NCBI GenBank assembly: GCA_964550025.1
Contig: CAZJYI010000004.1
Span: 62,001-126,000, forward strand
From: CAZJYI01 sp964550025
GTDB taxonomy: Bacteria > Verrucomicrobiota > Kiritimatiellia > UBA8416 > CAYOBW01
Direction of reading: 5' to 3'
Length of the DNA: 64,000 nucleotides
The position numbers were made by a program, and so were the translations under genes. Of this stretch, positions 45,310-56,000 are shown piece after piece. The notes under the pieces were generated by a model. It was not told the DNA's origin and did not search any database. It saw only the letters and a program-made list of their open reading frames with translations. Within the stretch, counting starts at the first letter, position 1, and the number at the start of each line of letters is the position of its first letter.

Positions 45310-46433
45310 TGCGGAAGGCGAGACAGGACAGCGCGGGGGAGTTCGAGCGCTACTATGTGGCCACGCAGTGGCAGCTCATCTATCGCAGGCTACGCAAGCA
45401 CCGGCTGGCCATGTTCGGCTTGAGACTGCTGGCGCTCATCTACGCCCTGGCGATCTTCAGCGAGTTCTTTTCAACCTGCGATGTGCAGAAACGTCACCCG
45501 CACCTCAGTTACAGCCCGCCACAGAGGATCCGCCTGCGCGATGCCGAGGGCGGATGGCACTTGCCGTTTGTTTACGGCTGGAAGACTTCGCGCAATCCGG
45601 TGACGCACGAACTGCAGTATGAAGAGGACTCGGAACAGCGCTTCGCGATTCGGCTTTTTCACCTTGGCGATCCGTACCGGATGTGGGGCTTGATCCCGGG
45701 GCGGTTGCGGTTGGTGGGGGTCGCCGAACCGGGCTACGTCTTCCTCTTCGGAACGGACAACCTGGGCCGGGACATTCTCTCTCGAACGATTGCCGCCGCG
45801 CGTGTTTCCCTCTCGATCGGCCTCATTGGCGTGGCACTCAGCTTCGTGCTCGGGTGCATTCTCGGCGGGATCAGCGGGTTCTACGGAGGCTGGATCGACA
45901 CGGTCATCCAGCGGCTGATCGAGTTTCTGCTGGCCCTGCCGACGCTGCCCCTGTGGATGGCGTTGGCGGCGGCCGTGCCGAAAGAATGGCCGCCCATCAA
46001 AGTCTACATGATGATCACCGTGCTCCTCAGCATCGTCGGCTGGTGCGGGTTGGCGCGCGTGGTGCGCGGCAAGTTGATGAGCCTGCGGAATGAGGACTAT
46101 ATCCTCGCGGCCGAAGTCGCCGGCGCGACCGACGCAAACATCATCCGCCGCCACATGTTGCCGGGATTCATGAGCTACCTCATCGTTAGCCTGACCCTGG
46201 CCGTACCGCGCATGATCCTCGGCGAGACGGCGCTGAGTTTCCTGGGCCTGGGGCTTCGCCCCCCCGTGGTGAGCTGGGGGGTGCTGCTGAGCACGGCCCA
46301 GGATGTGAAAGTCGTTGTCATGTACCCATGGATCATGATTCCCGGGCTGTTTGTCGTATTGGTGGTACTGGCGTTCAATTTCCTGGGCGACGGACTGCGC
46401 GATGCGGCGGATCCGTATCATGAGGTGAAGTGA
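45309..46433 (+). CDS. ABC importer permease, DppC/YejE type
   Basis: 374 aa. The ATG at 45309 overlaps the stop of the first permease (TGATG). After the first membrane segment (LALIYALAIFSEFF) comes a 100-residue periplasmic insert (HPHLSYSPPQRIRL, LPFVYGWKTSRNP) as in YejE-like permeases, then FGTDNLGRDILSRTIAAARVSLSIGL and the EAA loop (LMSLRNEDYILAAEVAGATD), GETALSFLGLGLRPPVVSWG. Pairs with the preceding permease. After it a 384-bp gap filled with repeats separates the membrane part from the ATPase genes. Confidence 0.93.
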   Translation: MRKARQDSAGEFERYYVATQWQLIYRRLRKHRLAMFGLRLLALIYALAIFSEFFSTCDVQKRHPHLSYSPPQRIRLRDAEGGWHLPFVYGWKTSRNPVTHELQYEEDSEQRFAIRLFHLGDPYRMWGLIPGRLRLVGVAEPGYVFLFGTDNLGRDILSRTIAAARVSLSIGLIGVALSFVLGCILGGISGFYGGWIDTVIQRLIEFLLALPTLPLWMALAAAVPKEWPPIKVYMMITVLLSIVGWCGLARVVRGKLMSLRNEDYILAAEVAGATDANIIRRHMLPGFMSYLIVSLTLAVPRMILGETALSFLGLGLRPPVVSWGVLLSTAQDVKVVVMYPWIMIPGLFVVLVVLAFNFLGDGLRDAADPYHEVK

Positions 46434-46472
46434 TAGAAACCGGGTTTCAGAACGGGACACAGAGGACGGGTG

Positions 46473-46619
46473 TGGAACGTCGAACATTGAACATCGAACA
46501 TCGAACATCGAACATTGAACACCGAACATTGAACACCGAACATCGAACATTGAACACCGAACATCGAACATTGAACACCGAACATCGAACTTGGAACATT
46601 GAACGTGGAACGCTAGACA
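46473..46619 (+). repeat. 21-unit heptanucleotide tandem array
   Basis: Twenty-one consecutive 7-bp units, mostly TCGAACA, TTGAACA or CCGAACA, run from 46473 to 46619 with phase unbroken. A shorter array in inverse orientation (CGACGTT, CAGCGTT, CGATGTT, GGATGTT, CAGTGTT; 46709-46743) lies 90 bp downstream, so a transcript could fold the two together. The whole gap 46434-46817 contains no gene and interrupts the importer operon between permease and ATPase genes. Confidence 0.9.
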
Positions 46620-46817
46620 CCGGGTGCTGGACGATGGATATCGAGCTCAGGCAGACCGAAACCGAACGCTGGTCGGAGACAGGGACGGGTATGGCTCTCT
46701 CTTTCCTTCGACGTTCAGCGTTCGATGTTGGATGTTCAGTGTTCGGTCCTCGTGATCGATCGCTCTCCGCGTTCCGATGCGCGGCGGGCTCGAAGCCGAA
46801 AACCTGACACCTTTGAA

Positions 46818-47942
46818 ATGAGTGCTGACACAACCAACAATGCCCCCGTCCTCACCGTCCGCAACCTGACCACCTGTCTTGACTTGGACGAAGGACAGCT
46901 CGTGGCTGTCGACGGCCTGAGCCTGACGCTCAGGGCGCGCCGGACGCTGGGGTTGATCGGTGAGAGCGGGTGCGGCAAGAGCATGGCGGCCAAGTCCATC
47001 CTCAGAATCCTCCCGAAGCCCGGGCGCATAGCAACGGGTGAGATCCTGCTGCGGGAGGGCGAGACGGGGAGTACGGATATCGCCAAACTGTCCGACACGG
47101 GCCGACCGATGCGCGCGATCCGCGGCGGCCGCATTTCGATGATCTTCCAGGAGCCCATGACCAGCCTTTCGCCCGTGCATAGCGTCGGCGACCAGGTGTG
47201 CGAAATGATCCGCCAGCACGTCACGCGCGACCGCGCCGAGGCACGTCAACGGGCCGTCGACATGTTGACGCGCGTCAAGATCTCTCGACCCGCGGAACGC
47301 ATGAAGGAGTACCCGCACCAGTTGTCCGGCGGGCTTCGGCAGCGCGTGATGATCGCGATGGCGCTGGCATGCCACCCGGACCTTCTGATCGCGGATGAGC
47401 CCACGACGGCGCTGGACGTGACCGTGCAGGCGCAGATCCTGCGCCTGGTGAAGGAGCTCCAGGAGGAGATGGGGATGTCCGTACTCTTCATTACGCATGA
47501 CCTCGGCATCATTGCGCGGGTAGCCGATGAAGTGGCCGTCATGTACCTGGGGCAGATTGTGGAGCAGGGGTCCAAAGTCGACATCTACCGGCGCCCACGG
47601 CACCCTTACACGCGGGGACTGATGGCCGCCGTACCGCGCCCCGGCAAGGGACGAAGGCAGAGGCTGCCCGCCATCAAGGGGACCGTGCCGCTCCCCATCA
47701 ACCTGCCGAGCCGCTGCCGGTTCTTCGAACGGTGCCCCCTGGCCAAGGCGGGAGTCTGTGACAGCGCAGTCCCGGAGCTCAAGCTCGTCGGCGCCCCCCG
47801 CGACCTTGCGTCGCGGGAGCGGGAGACTGGGGAGGGAGACCGCACTTCCTCCTCCCTCTCTCACGCTCCCGCCGCACAAGGCGGTGGGGGACGCGGAACT
47901 CCGCACCGGGTAAGATGCTTCAGAGCGGGAGAGATCGCGTGA
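46818..47942 (+). CDS. ABC importer ATPase, DppD/OppD type
   Basis: 374 aa from ATG at 46818; the ribosome-binding site is weak. Walker A GESGCGKSMAAKS, Q-loop FQEPMTSLSP, signature LSGGLRQRVMIAMAL, Walker B LLIADEPTTALDVT, H-loop FITHDLGI. The C-terminal oligopeptide-type extension (RCRFFERCPLAKAGVCDSAVP) has the four-cysteine Fe-S-like cluster motif. Between about 47800 and 47900 the usual ending is interrupted by a low-complexity segment (RERETGEGDRTSSSLSHAP, AQGGGGRGTPH) before the family-typical VRCFRAGE. It hydrolyses ATP for uptake together with the next ATPase, whose start overlaps its stop. Confidence 0.93.
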   Translation: MSADTTNNAPVLTVRNLTTCLDLDEGQLVAVDGLSLTLRARRTLGLIGESGCGKSMAAKSILRILPKPGRIATGEILLREGETGSTDIAKLSDTGRPMRAIRGGRISMIFQEPMTSLSPVHSVGDQVCEMIRQHVTRDRAEARQRAVDMLTRVKISRPAERMKEYPHQLSGGLRQRVMIAMALACHPDLLIADEPTTALDVTVQAQILRLVKELQEEMGMSVLFITHDLGIIARVADEVAVMYLGQIVEQGSKVDIYRRPRHPYTRGLMAAVPRPGKGRRQRLPAIKGTVPLPINLPSRCRFFERCPLAKAGVCDSAVPELKLVGAPRDLASRERETGEGDRTSSSLSHAPAAQGGGGRGTPHRVRCFRAGEIA

Positions 47943-48973
47943 TGGCCGATGCCGGAAAGAGAGAGCCACTGCTGTCCCTGCGAGGCGTGAAGAAGTACTT
48001 CCCCGTGAAGCGGGGCATGCTGCGCGCCCCGAATGAGTTTGTCCGGGCGGTTGACGACGTTGACCTGGACTTGTTCGAGCGTGAGACGCTTGGACTTGTG
48101 GGCGAGTCGGGATGCGGCAAGACCACGCTCGGGCGCTGCATCCTCCGTCTTCTCGACACGACGGAGGGAACGATCGAGTTCAGCCTGGATGAGGAGACAA
48201 TCGACCTGGCCTCTCTGAGCAGGAAACAGATCCGTCCGCTACGCCGCCACATGCAGATGGTCTTCCAGGACCCTTTCTCCTCGCTGGACCCGCGCATGAC
48301 CGTGCTGGATATCGTGGGTGAGCCGTTGACGGCAAACCGCATGGCGACAGGGGAGGCGCTGACAGAGCGGGTCAAGGAGATCGTGCAGGCTGTGGGGCTC
48401 GAGATGCAGCACTTGAAACGCTATCCGCACGCGTTCAGTGGCGGGCAGCGCCAGCGCATCGGAGTGGCGCGCGCCCTCGCGCCGTCGCCGAAACTCATTG
48501 TGTGCGACGAGCCGGTCTCGGCGCTGGATGTCTCGGTACAGGCACAGGTGATCAATCTGCTGATGGACCTCCAGCAGGATTTCGGGCTGACCTACCTCTT
48601 CATCTCGCATGACCTCGGTGTCGTCGAACACGTCTGTGACCGCGTGGCCGTGATGTACGTGGGGCGCATCGTGGAACTGTCTGAAACTGAAGCCCTCTTC
48701 AAGCGTCCGCTCCATCCCTACAGCGAGGCACTACTCGCGGCCGTGCCCGTTCCGGACCCGGAGCTGGAAGGCGACCTGGAGTTGATGGGAGGCGACGTTC
48801 CGGATCCCGCGCACCCACCGCCGGGCTGCACCTTTCACCCACGCTGCAAATACGCCGTTGATGCCTGCCGTACGCGCGTGCCCGGTTGGCGGGAATTGCC
48901 AGACGGTCGGTGCGTGGCCTGTCATCGCGCCGACGAACTGGATCTCACCGGTAGATGGGCGGACGACGAATGA
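47942..48973 (+). CDS. ABC importer ATPase, DppF/OppF type
   Basis: 343 aa; ATG at 47942 overlaps the previous stop (TGATG), with GGGAGAG upstream. VKKYFPVKRGMLRAPNEFVRAVDDVDLDLF is the typical OppF start. Walker A GESGCGKTTLGRC, Q-loop FQDPFSSLDPRMTV, signature FSGGQRQRIGVARAL, Walker B LIVCDEPVSALDVS, H-loop FISHDLGVVEHV. The C-terminal cluster region GCTFHPRCKYAVDACRTRVP is intact. It partners the DppD-type subunit on the cytoplasmic face. The ATG of the next small gene overlaps its stop (ATGA). Confidence 0.94.
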   Translation: MADAGKREPLLSLRGVKKYFPVKRGMLRAPNEFVRAVDDVDLDLFERETLGLVGESGCGKTTLGRCILRLLDTTEGTIEFSLDEETIDLASLSRKQIRPLRRHMQMVFQDPFSSLDPRMTVLDIVGEPLTANRMATGEALTERVKEIVQAVGLEMQHLKRYPHAFSGGQRQRIGVARALAPSPKLIVCDEPVSALDVSVQAQVINLLMDLQQDFGLTYLFISHDLGVVEHVCDRVAVMYVGRIVELSETEALFKRPLHPYSEALLAAVPVPDPELEGDLELMGGDVPDPAHPPPGCTFHPRCKYAVDACRTRVPGWRELPDGRCVACHRADELDLTGRWADDE

Positions 48974-49314
48974 GTCTTGCCTGGGCCATCGGTGCTTTCG
49001 TTCTCGCCGTCGCCTTCCTGACGATCCTCATGCGGCTGGCCGCTCGCCTGGCGGGCAAGGCCGCGGGTGCCGGCGCTTCGCGACACTTTCGCGACGCAGA
49101 GTACATCATCGAGCACAAACGCCTCCCAGGGGTGTGGGAGAAGGAGTTGGCGCTATTGAGCGAAGAGGAGCGCCCGACCGCTCTTGCCGCGAAGCGAGCG
49201 GAACTAGTCCGCTTCTTCCGGACCGCCCCCGTCTTCGAAGACGAAGAAACAAGACGGGAGCTGCTCAACCGGCTGACGCGGATTACCGCTTCGTTTCAGG
49301 AGCGTGTTGTGTAA
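48970..49314 (+). CDS. Small single-pass membrane protein in the importer operon
   Basis: 114 aa; ATG at 48970 overlaps the ATPase stop, so it is translationally coupled to the transporter. One membrane helix (SLAWAIGAFVLAVAFLTILM), then a charged helical cytoplasmic domain (RLPGVWEKELALLSEEERPT, ALAAKRAELVRFFRTAPVFE, ETRRELLNRLTRITASF). No family recognised. Coupling suggests an accessory or regulatory partner of the importer. The frame has normal codon use and looks real. Confidence 0.7.
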   Translation: MSLAWAIGAFVLAVAFLTILMRLAARLAGKAAGAGASRHFRDAEYIIEHKRLPGVWEKELALLSEEERPTALAAKRAELVRFFRTAPVFEDEETRRELLNRLTRITASFQERVV

Positions 49315-49328
49315 AGGGGAGCCGACAA

Positions 49329-49787
49329 ATGGCAGACCAACCGAACGCGCACTACCGCAAAAGAGGCGTCGAACTGGGTGTTCGCAAATCCACTGTCAGA
49401 CTGCCTTCCCGAAACGACCGCAACGCGTTGATCCTGGCATTTGACGGGGAATACAGGCCGGGCGCCATGGGGAATCGGGACGCGGGCTTCATGATCGCAG
49501 CCATCAGAAGAGAACTCGAAGCCCTGAAACCCTACGGACTGATTCTGGATTTCCGCAACCTCCGCTACGAATACGGCGACATGATGGACGGTGTCCTGCT
49601 GTTTACGGAGGATACCCCGCTTGCCGACACCTGCCCAACGCTAGTCGTAACGTCCAGCCTCAATCGCAGTGGACTCGTCGGAGTGGTGGTGGGACTCATA
49701 GGAGACTCGGTTGCTCAATGGCTCTTCTATAGCGTGAAGTCCGCCTTGGCGGAGATAGACCGAAGACACCGGGTGGGTGGGGGTTGA
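49329..49787 (+). CDS. Hypothetical STAS-like protein
   Basis: 152 aa. ATG at 49329 with GGGGAG 8 nt upstream, 14 bp after the small membrane protein. Cytoplasmic. ALILAFDGEYRPGAMGNRDAG, LEALKPYGLILDFRNLRYEY, CPTLVVTSSLNRSGLVGVVV resemble the alternating strand-helix pattern of STAS or enoyl-hydratase-like small domains ('GLILDFRNL' strand, 'LVV' strand), but no confident family. Possibly part of the importer operon. The gap to the giant gene (49788-50018) shows nothing else. Confidence 0.55.
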   Translation: MADQPNAHYRKRGVELGVRKSTVRLPSRNDRNALILAFDGEYRPGAMGNRDAGFMIAAIRRELEALKPYGLILDFRNLRYEYGDMMDGVLLFTEDTPLADTCPTLVVTSSLNRSGLVGVVVGLIGDSVAQWLFYSVKSALAEIDRRHRVGGG

Positions 49788-50018
49788 TGGAACAGAAGCC
49801 ATGCGACTGATCAGAAGCGCCATTCTCTGCCTCATAAGGTGAGTCTTCGTGTTTCCGGCGGATGGCAGCCATGCAGTCCATAAAGATGATGCCAGTCGTT
49901 GACAAAGCTCCTCCATGCGAGATACTCTCACGGCCGTGGCGTGCCACGAATGCTGACCGGTCTGTCGGCCCCGCCACCAAGTGTCTCGAGTATCCACGGA
50001 GAGGAGGGCTTTGCTGTC

Positions 50019-53000
50019 ATGCATCGAAGCTCCAAATCGGCCCTCAGGCAGATCGACATGTTGCGGGCAGTTGGTTTCACCAAATTCAGCAGGCGGAATG
50101 GACAACGCGCACTTTGCATTCTGGTTTTCTTGCCGATGCTACTTTGGGCCTCTTGGACGATGGGGCAGGACCGGCAGGTCAATGGCTTCAACACCCCAAT
50201 GGACTCGCATGGGGGCGAGGATGTGGACCCCGCAGAGGTCATCGGCGAGTTCCTTCAGAACCGGTCACCGAGCACGCGTTATCACCATGTTCCGCCGGCC
50301 GGGCTGTCGATGGACACGACCGGCGGGGGCGCGCCCGAGCCAAAGAAAGCAAAGTCGGTCTTAGACACATCCGCGCAGCAGCAGGCGTATGCGACGCCGC
50401 TGGCGGAGCTCGACAACAAGACCCCGCAACAGATCTTCGAGGAATTCTGCACCAAAGTACTGAGACCCGCTGCCGAAGGGGGCGAGCATGGTCGGACAGT
50501 CGCCGAAGCGATCGCTTCCGACGCGTGGCGCACGAAGCTGATCCGTGCCACCATTGCGATTCAGGACCAGGGCAACTTCGAGCAGAGCCCCAAGGCGATC
50601 AAGGAACTGATCAAATCGGGTGCCGTCCCGGCGGAACACGCGGCCCTCATGTGGTTCGCCCGGGACATGTTGGTCCATGAAAGCCTCGGCGTCATGCAGG
50701 CGCAGCTCAAGGCGAAACACCCGGGCTGGACATTCCACATCAACGTGCTGGATTCGGGCTCGTACGGATCGATCGGGTCGGACATTGACAAGACACTGCA
50801 CCTGACGGCGTGGGACGCTGACGGCCGGCAGGTTGTGTCGTTCGGGCCCGGCGGGAAGGTGCTCGGCGCTGACATCAGCGCGTTCATCAAGCTGGCGTTC
50901 GATGCGTTCGATCATGTGGGCAGCCGCTCCGAGTACGGCGCAAAGAACTCGATCGCCAAGAGCCTGGACACTGAGTTCTTCACCTCCGACACGCTGCCGA
51001 AACGGTTTGCCCGTGCCGCGACGCACACGTCCAACGACTCGCCGATCAACCGCGCCGCCGCCGAGCTCAAGCAGCACTTTGCCAACCTGCAGCGGAATCC
51101 CGGACCGTCATACCAGTTCATCGGCACGGTGATGGCCCAAGTGGTCGGCCGCACGGTCGAGCAGGACGCTGCCCTCCGCGCCAAGCTCGATCAACTGGAT
51201 GCCCAACGGGGCGGGCTCGCGGAGCTCTCGTCCGATCAGAAGGTCGCGCACGTGCTCGACGAGGCGCTGGCCGCGACGCACGCCCCGGCAGTGCTGGCCA
51301 GCGAGGACGGCAGCGGCGAGCTCAATATCCGCGCCATCAACGTGGCCGATTTCCTCGAACGCAACAACCTGTCTATCCGCTACGATCAGCCGTTGGCCGC
51401 CGAGAACGCCGCCGGCAACTACGAGAAGCTCATCCACAAGGTCGAAGCCACGCGCAAGAACGGGCAGTTTCGCCCCGAGAAGTATGACCTTTACCTTAAC
51501 GACATTGCCAAGTACGGCGATCGATCGTTCAAGGATCTGGCGACGTTCCGCTTTCAGGATGACGACCCGAGCAAACCGCCGGTGTTTGGCGAGTTCAGTC
51601 GACGATACGGCCCCGAAGGGGCGCGCGAGCGGTTCCACCTCGACAGCGATCCACCGAACATGCGGGCATACACCGAGGAGGCGCACCGGCAGCTATTCAC
51701 CGAGTCGCTCGAACGCGTGTACGCGGCGCCCGACTCGCCGGACCGGCGCGTGGGAGTGCAGTCGGACGTCGCCCTTTTCTGGGCCGTCAACAGAGCGAAC
51801 GAGAATGCGCTGGCCCTGAAAGCCGACCCTGATCTGCAAGAGACACTCCGCGAGAACGGCAAAACGCGCTTGAAAGGCTACCCCGTGGATTGGGTGCTCG
51901 GCAGGGTCATCGAATGGATCGAAAGAGACGACCCCAAACGGTTCGGCCTGACGGCTGGCATGACGCAAGAGGAACGTCAGGCCAGGCGCATCGAGGTCGC
52001 CAAGGAGTTGCATGTCGAGTCCGCCGAGCGGGCGACGGCGATCCTTGCAGCCGGGCACTTGGAGCAGGCGTTGGACATGTGGCTGCGGTCGCCGGATGAC
52101 GAGATCGCGCGGATCCTGACCAACGAGCGGAACAAGCTCAGGGCCGCCAAACTCGAGCGGGACCGACTGATCCGACAGTTCAACGCGCCGGGCACCGAGG
52201 AGAACGAAACACGCCGGCGTCAGTTGGCTTCGCTCAACGAGCGCATCGAGCGGCTTGCCAGGCTGGTTGAGACGATGGTAGACGACCCGGCCGATACGAA
52301 AGCGCGCGTCCAGATGACGGGCCGGGAAACGCTGCGTCGACTGTTCTTCCTGTTCAAGCGTGGCGGCTACGGGGCGACCTACGAGCGGATGACAGGCCGG
52401 TTGCCCGACGCGCACCGGCGCGACGTGCGCATCATGGAGCGGGTCTGGACCGTGCAGTCGGAACAAGCGGACCGGGCGCGGCTGGCGCGAACCTCCGGCA
52501 TCCGTCTGAGCAACCTCGGTGGCATGACCCGCGATGTTGCGTCCCGGCTGGCTCACAGCTATGGCGAGAGCTGCGGGTTCGATGTCGAGGCGATGCTCAA
52601 GCGGACGCGGCTAGACGTGGACGCGGCCAGGCAGGGCGCCAACGCGCCGGGGCGTGTCGTGCTGCGCTATATGCATCACAACTACATGAACCTCGGCGGG
52701 GTGAACTCGGCGCTGGGGCTGCTGCGGGTGGCCCAGCAGGCCGAGCGGCTGCCGCTGGAAGCTCGGCTGGAACTGCTGGGGCAAGGCGTGGCAACGGAAC
52801 TGGCGGCGGGGGCGCCGGGGGTCGGTCAGGTGTTCAACCTGTGGATGGGGTATGAAGCGGGGAACAACGTGCAGATGGCCGGTGCGTCGCTGGGGATGCT
52901 GTCCGACGTGATCACGCGGCTGTCGCCGGAAGCGGCGGGGTCGGCCCTGGCACAGTCCGGGTCGACCGCGTCGATCGTCCTGGCGATGATGCGGGTGAGC

Positions 53001-56000
53001 GTCGAGCTCTACGGATACGAGGCGTTTGCCCCGGTCCGCGACCATTTTTTCCAACTCGTGTTCAAGGGCTACGTCGACGAGCTGCCGGCGGGGTTCTTCT
53101 TTCGGGTCGGCACGCACGAGGTGGATGCGCGCATCCCGGTCACGCCGATCATCGACCTCGGCGCCGGCTATGACTTCCTGTATCTCAAGGCGGATTGGGC
53201 CCAGCAGTACCTTGATGACCTCGGCCGCGCCGGTCAGCGGGAAGCGGCGGCCGGGCTGCTGCACCTGGCGGGTCTGGATGAGAACATGGCCACCCCGATC
53301 ATCCGCGAACCGGTGATGATTGACTTGCGGAGCGACTTTGCCGAGCTGACCCGCGCCGCCGAGTCGATGGGTTTCGACCGGGAGACCGTACCGGCGGGTC
53401 TCGCTAGTCGGCTGTATCTTGCACGCGCCTTCATCCTCAAGGTGTACCGCCGTCAGCAGGCGCTGAAGTCGGCGACACTGGCACGAATAGACGACGATCG
53501 GAAACTGCGACGTCACGTGCCCGGTCACCGCAATATGTGGATCCTCGCGTCCCGTGAGAACCTCGGTGTGGCGCTCGATGACCAGTTCCAGCGCCAGGCC
53601 GAGCTGCTGAACCAGTCGCTGAACGCGGTGCCCGACGCGCGCGACACGTTGGCGGACGAGGCACGCAAGACGTGGGAGCACTGGAGGGCCGTTGCGCCGT
53701 CGCACGAAGGCCGGCGGGCGGTCTACCAGCAATTCCTCGAAGTGATGAGCCCGCGGAAGGTCTGCGAGAAGCACGTGGCGGGACTCAAGACGCGGATCGG
53801 GGAGCTTGACAAGGATAGCGACGCCGGCAAGTCCCTGGTACGTCGCCTCGCGAGTATGAAGACGTTCGAGAAGAACTCGTATATGAACACAATCACGCCG
53901 ACCGAGCCGTATCGTCGTGACGCCGCGTCGGTCTGGTACGAGAAGGAGGTCGCGCGTTGGCGTGAATTCATCACCGACATCCCGGACCGGGCCGGACGCA
54001 ACGGGGCAGATGCGATGGTGCTGCTGGCCGACGCGCAGAGACGTCTGCGTGAGATGCAGCGCGAGCAGGCGTCCCTGTCAGCGGGATTCGTCGAAGCCGA
54101 CGCGATCGTCGCGCCGAAGATTGCGCAATTGCTGCTGATGCACTGGTTGGAGGGGGCTGAGCCGTTCAACAATGACGTGCATGCGGCGGTGAAATTCGTG
54201 TGGTACGACGCGGAAGTTCAGTCGCGGTTGCGTCGGAAACTGGTGATGGACATGACGCGGAGCCGGCAGTTGATCCCGCACCACCGCGCGCTCGCCGCAG
54301 GGTGGTCGGACTTGATGAAGGCGGCGCTGGGGGACGTGGAGCGCGAGTATGCCCGTCTGAGCGAGGACCGCATTCAGCAGGCGTTCCGCGAATCGTTGGA
54401 ACTGGCCGAGGCTCGCGCTGACGCCCGTGCCACGCCGCTGGAGATGCCCGGCGAGATCGAGCTGCATGTCGAGCCGTATCTCAAGAAGACCGATACGGGG
54501 TTGGACGTCGCCGTGGACTGCCGCGTGGATCACGAGATCTACCGCGCGGTGGATGTGCGCGTCGGTTACGCCTGGGACATCATCCCGTGGACTCAAGCCG
54601 AGTCCGTGCTCGGCGCCGATGTATGGCGAGACGCGCTGGATCGGTCGGGGCTCGATGCGAAGGACGTGCTCTTCGTGGTGCGTGTGCGTGCGGGGGTCAC
54701 TCGCGCCGAACCGCTGGCGGGTCATGACTCCTACGAGAACCTGCCCCAGCAGCAGGTGCACCTGTTACTGGTCAGGGGGACCAGACCCGAGCCGCCGGAG
54801 GAGCGCATAGTGGCCAGCCGTGACGTGCAGGCCTTTCCCATCAAGCCCGGTGCACCCGATGACTTCCCCATCGCGAACACGATCGACTACTGCGACCCGG
54901 AGCGGGAGTTGATGGAATACGATCGGGTCGCGGTGTTCTTCACGCCGCCCCATGACGTGAGCGAGCCGCTGAAGGAGCGGGACCCGTTTCTGTGGGAGGT
55001 CCTGGGGCCCAACGGCGACACCGTGGCCAGCGGTTCCTTTGCGCCGGAACTCGATAATGTATATCCGCTGCCGCTTGCGAAAGAGGGATCGCCTGGACGC
55101 TGTGTGACCGTTCTGAACCTGTGGGTGCGGCATGACAATCCGGATCCCGCCAAGGCGGAGTCAGGACCGGGCACCTACACCCTGCGGACCGTGGCCGGGG
55201 CCTACGGGAGTACGGCAACGTTCGGCCAGGGGGAAGAGCGGTCAGTTGGCCGGGCTCCCATTGAAGAGGATCTGAGCGGCGAAACCAAGACGGTCTATGC
55301 CGAGTGGGAGGACATAGGGACATTCGAGGTCAAGTCGGTTCGTCTCCATTTCCAGGGCTTTGTCATGGAATCGGCGAAGGGTGTCTCGCTTCCCAATCGC
55401 GGCTACACCTGGGAGGGGGAATTGGACGTTGCCGACCCGCGGGTCAACGGCTCGACGGTGGCTCTCAGGGCCAAGGCATGGGTGCGCAAGGCGGACCGAA
55501 GCAAAGGTCCCGGGCGCCGTCCGGAAGACAAAGTGTATCGCGCCGGCACCACCGTGACGATTGAGTTCCCCCGGGAACTGCGCCCCGGGCATGAGAAGAT
55601 GGGCGAGATTCATGCTTGCATCGTGCCCGGCGAGCGAGACGAGTACTACCTGACTGCCGGCATGCATTTGATGATTCCCACCACGAAACTGCCGCCGGAC
55701 CGTCACCTTGTAAACCGCGGTCCCGTCCCGGCGCCCTGGGCCAGTCACGGGGCGCTGTCCACCAAGATGGACTACGGCCGTATCGCCGGTCCGTGGGAGC
55801 AGAAGCACTTTCTCATCTCTTTCCGCCGTCTCGACGGTGAGTGGGTTTGGGAGAGACTACCACCCCCGGAATACAGCACCAGGAAGGAAGCGACCGAGTT
55901 CGACGGTCGCATAACGCTGCTGGCGGGCAAAGCGGGCCAGCTTGCCGGGGAACCGGAGCGATCCATGGTGGGACATCTGTATGATCCCGACACGAAGTGG

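Noticed and set aside
45471..46571. 366-codon minus-strand frame with repeated MFDVRCS motifs
   Set aside because: The repeated peptide is only the translation of the 7-bp array; the rest is antisense to the permease.
46473..46619. Heptamer array considered as CRISPR or as a coding repeat
   Set aside because: Direct 7-bp tandem units without spacers; neighbouring frames have no start with ribosome-binding site.
48858..49328. Upstream extension of the STAS-like gene
   Set aside because: It overlaps the DppF-type and membrane-protein genes in another frame; the ATG at 49329 has a proper ribosome-binding site.
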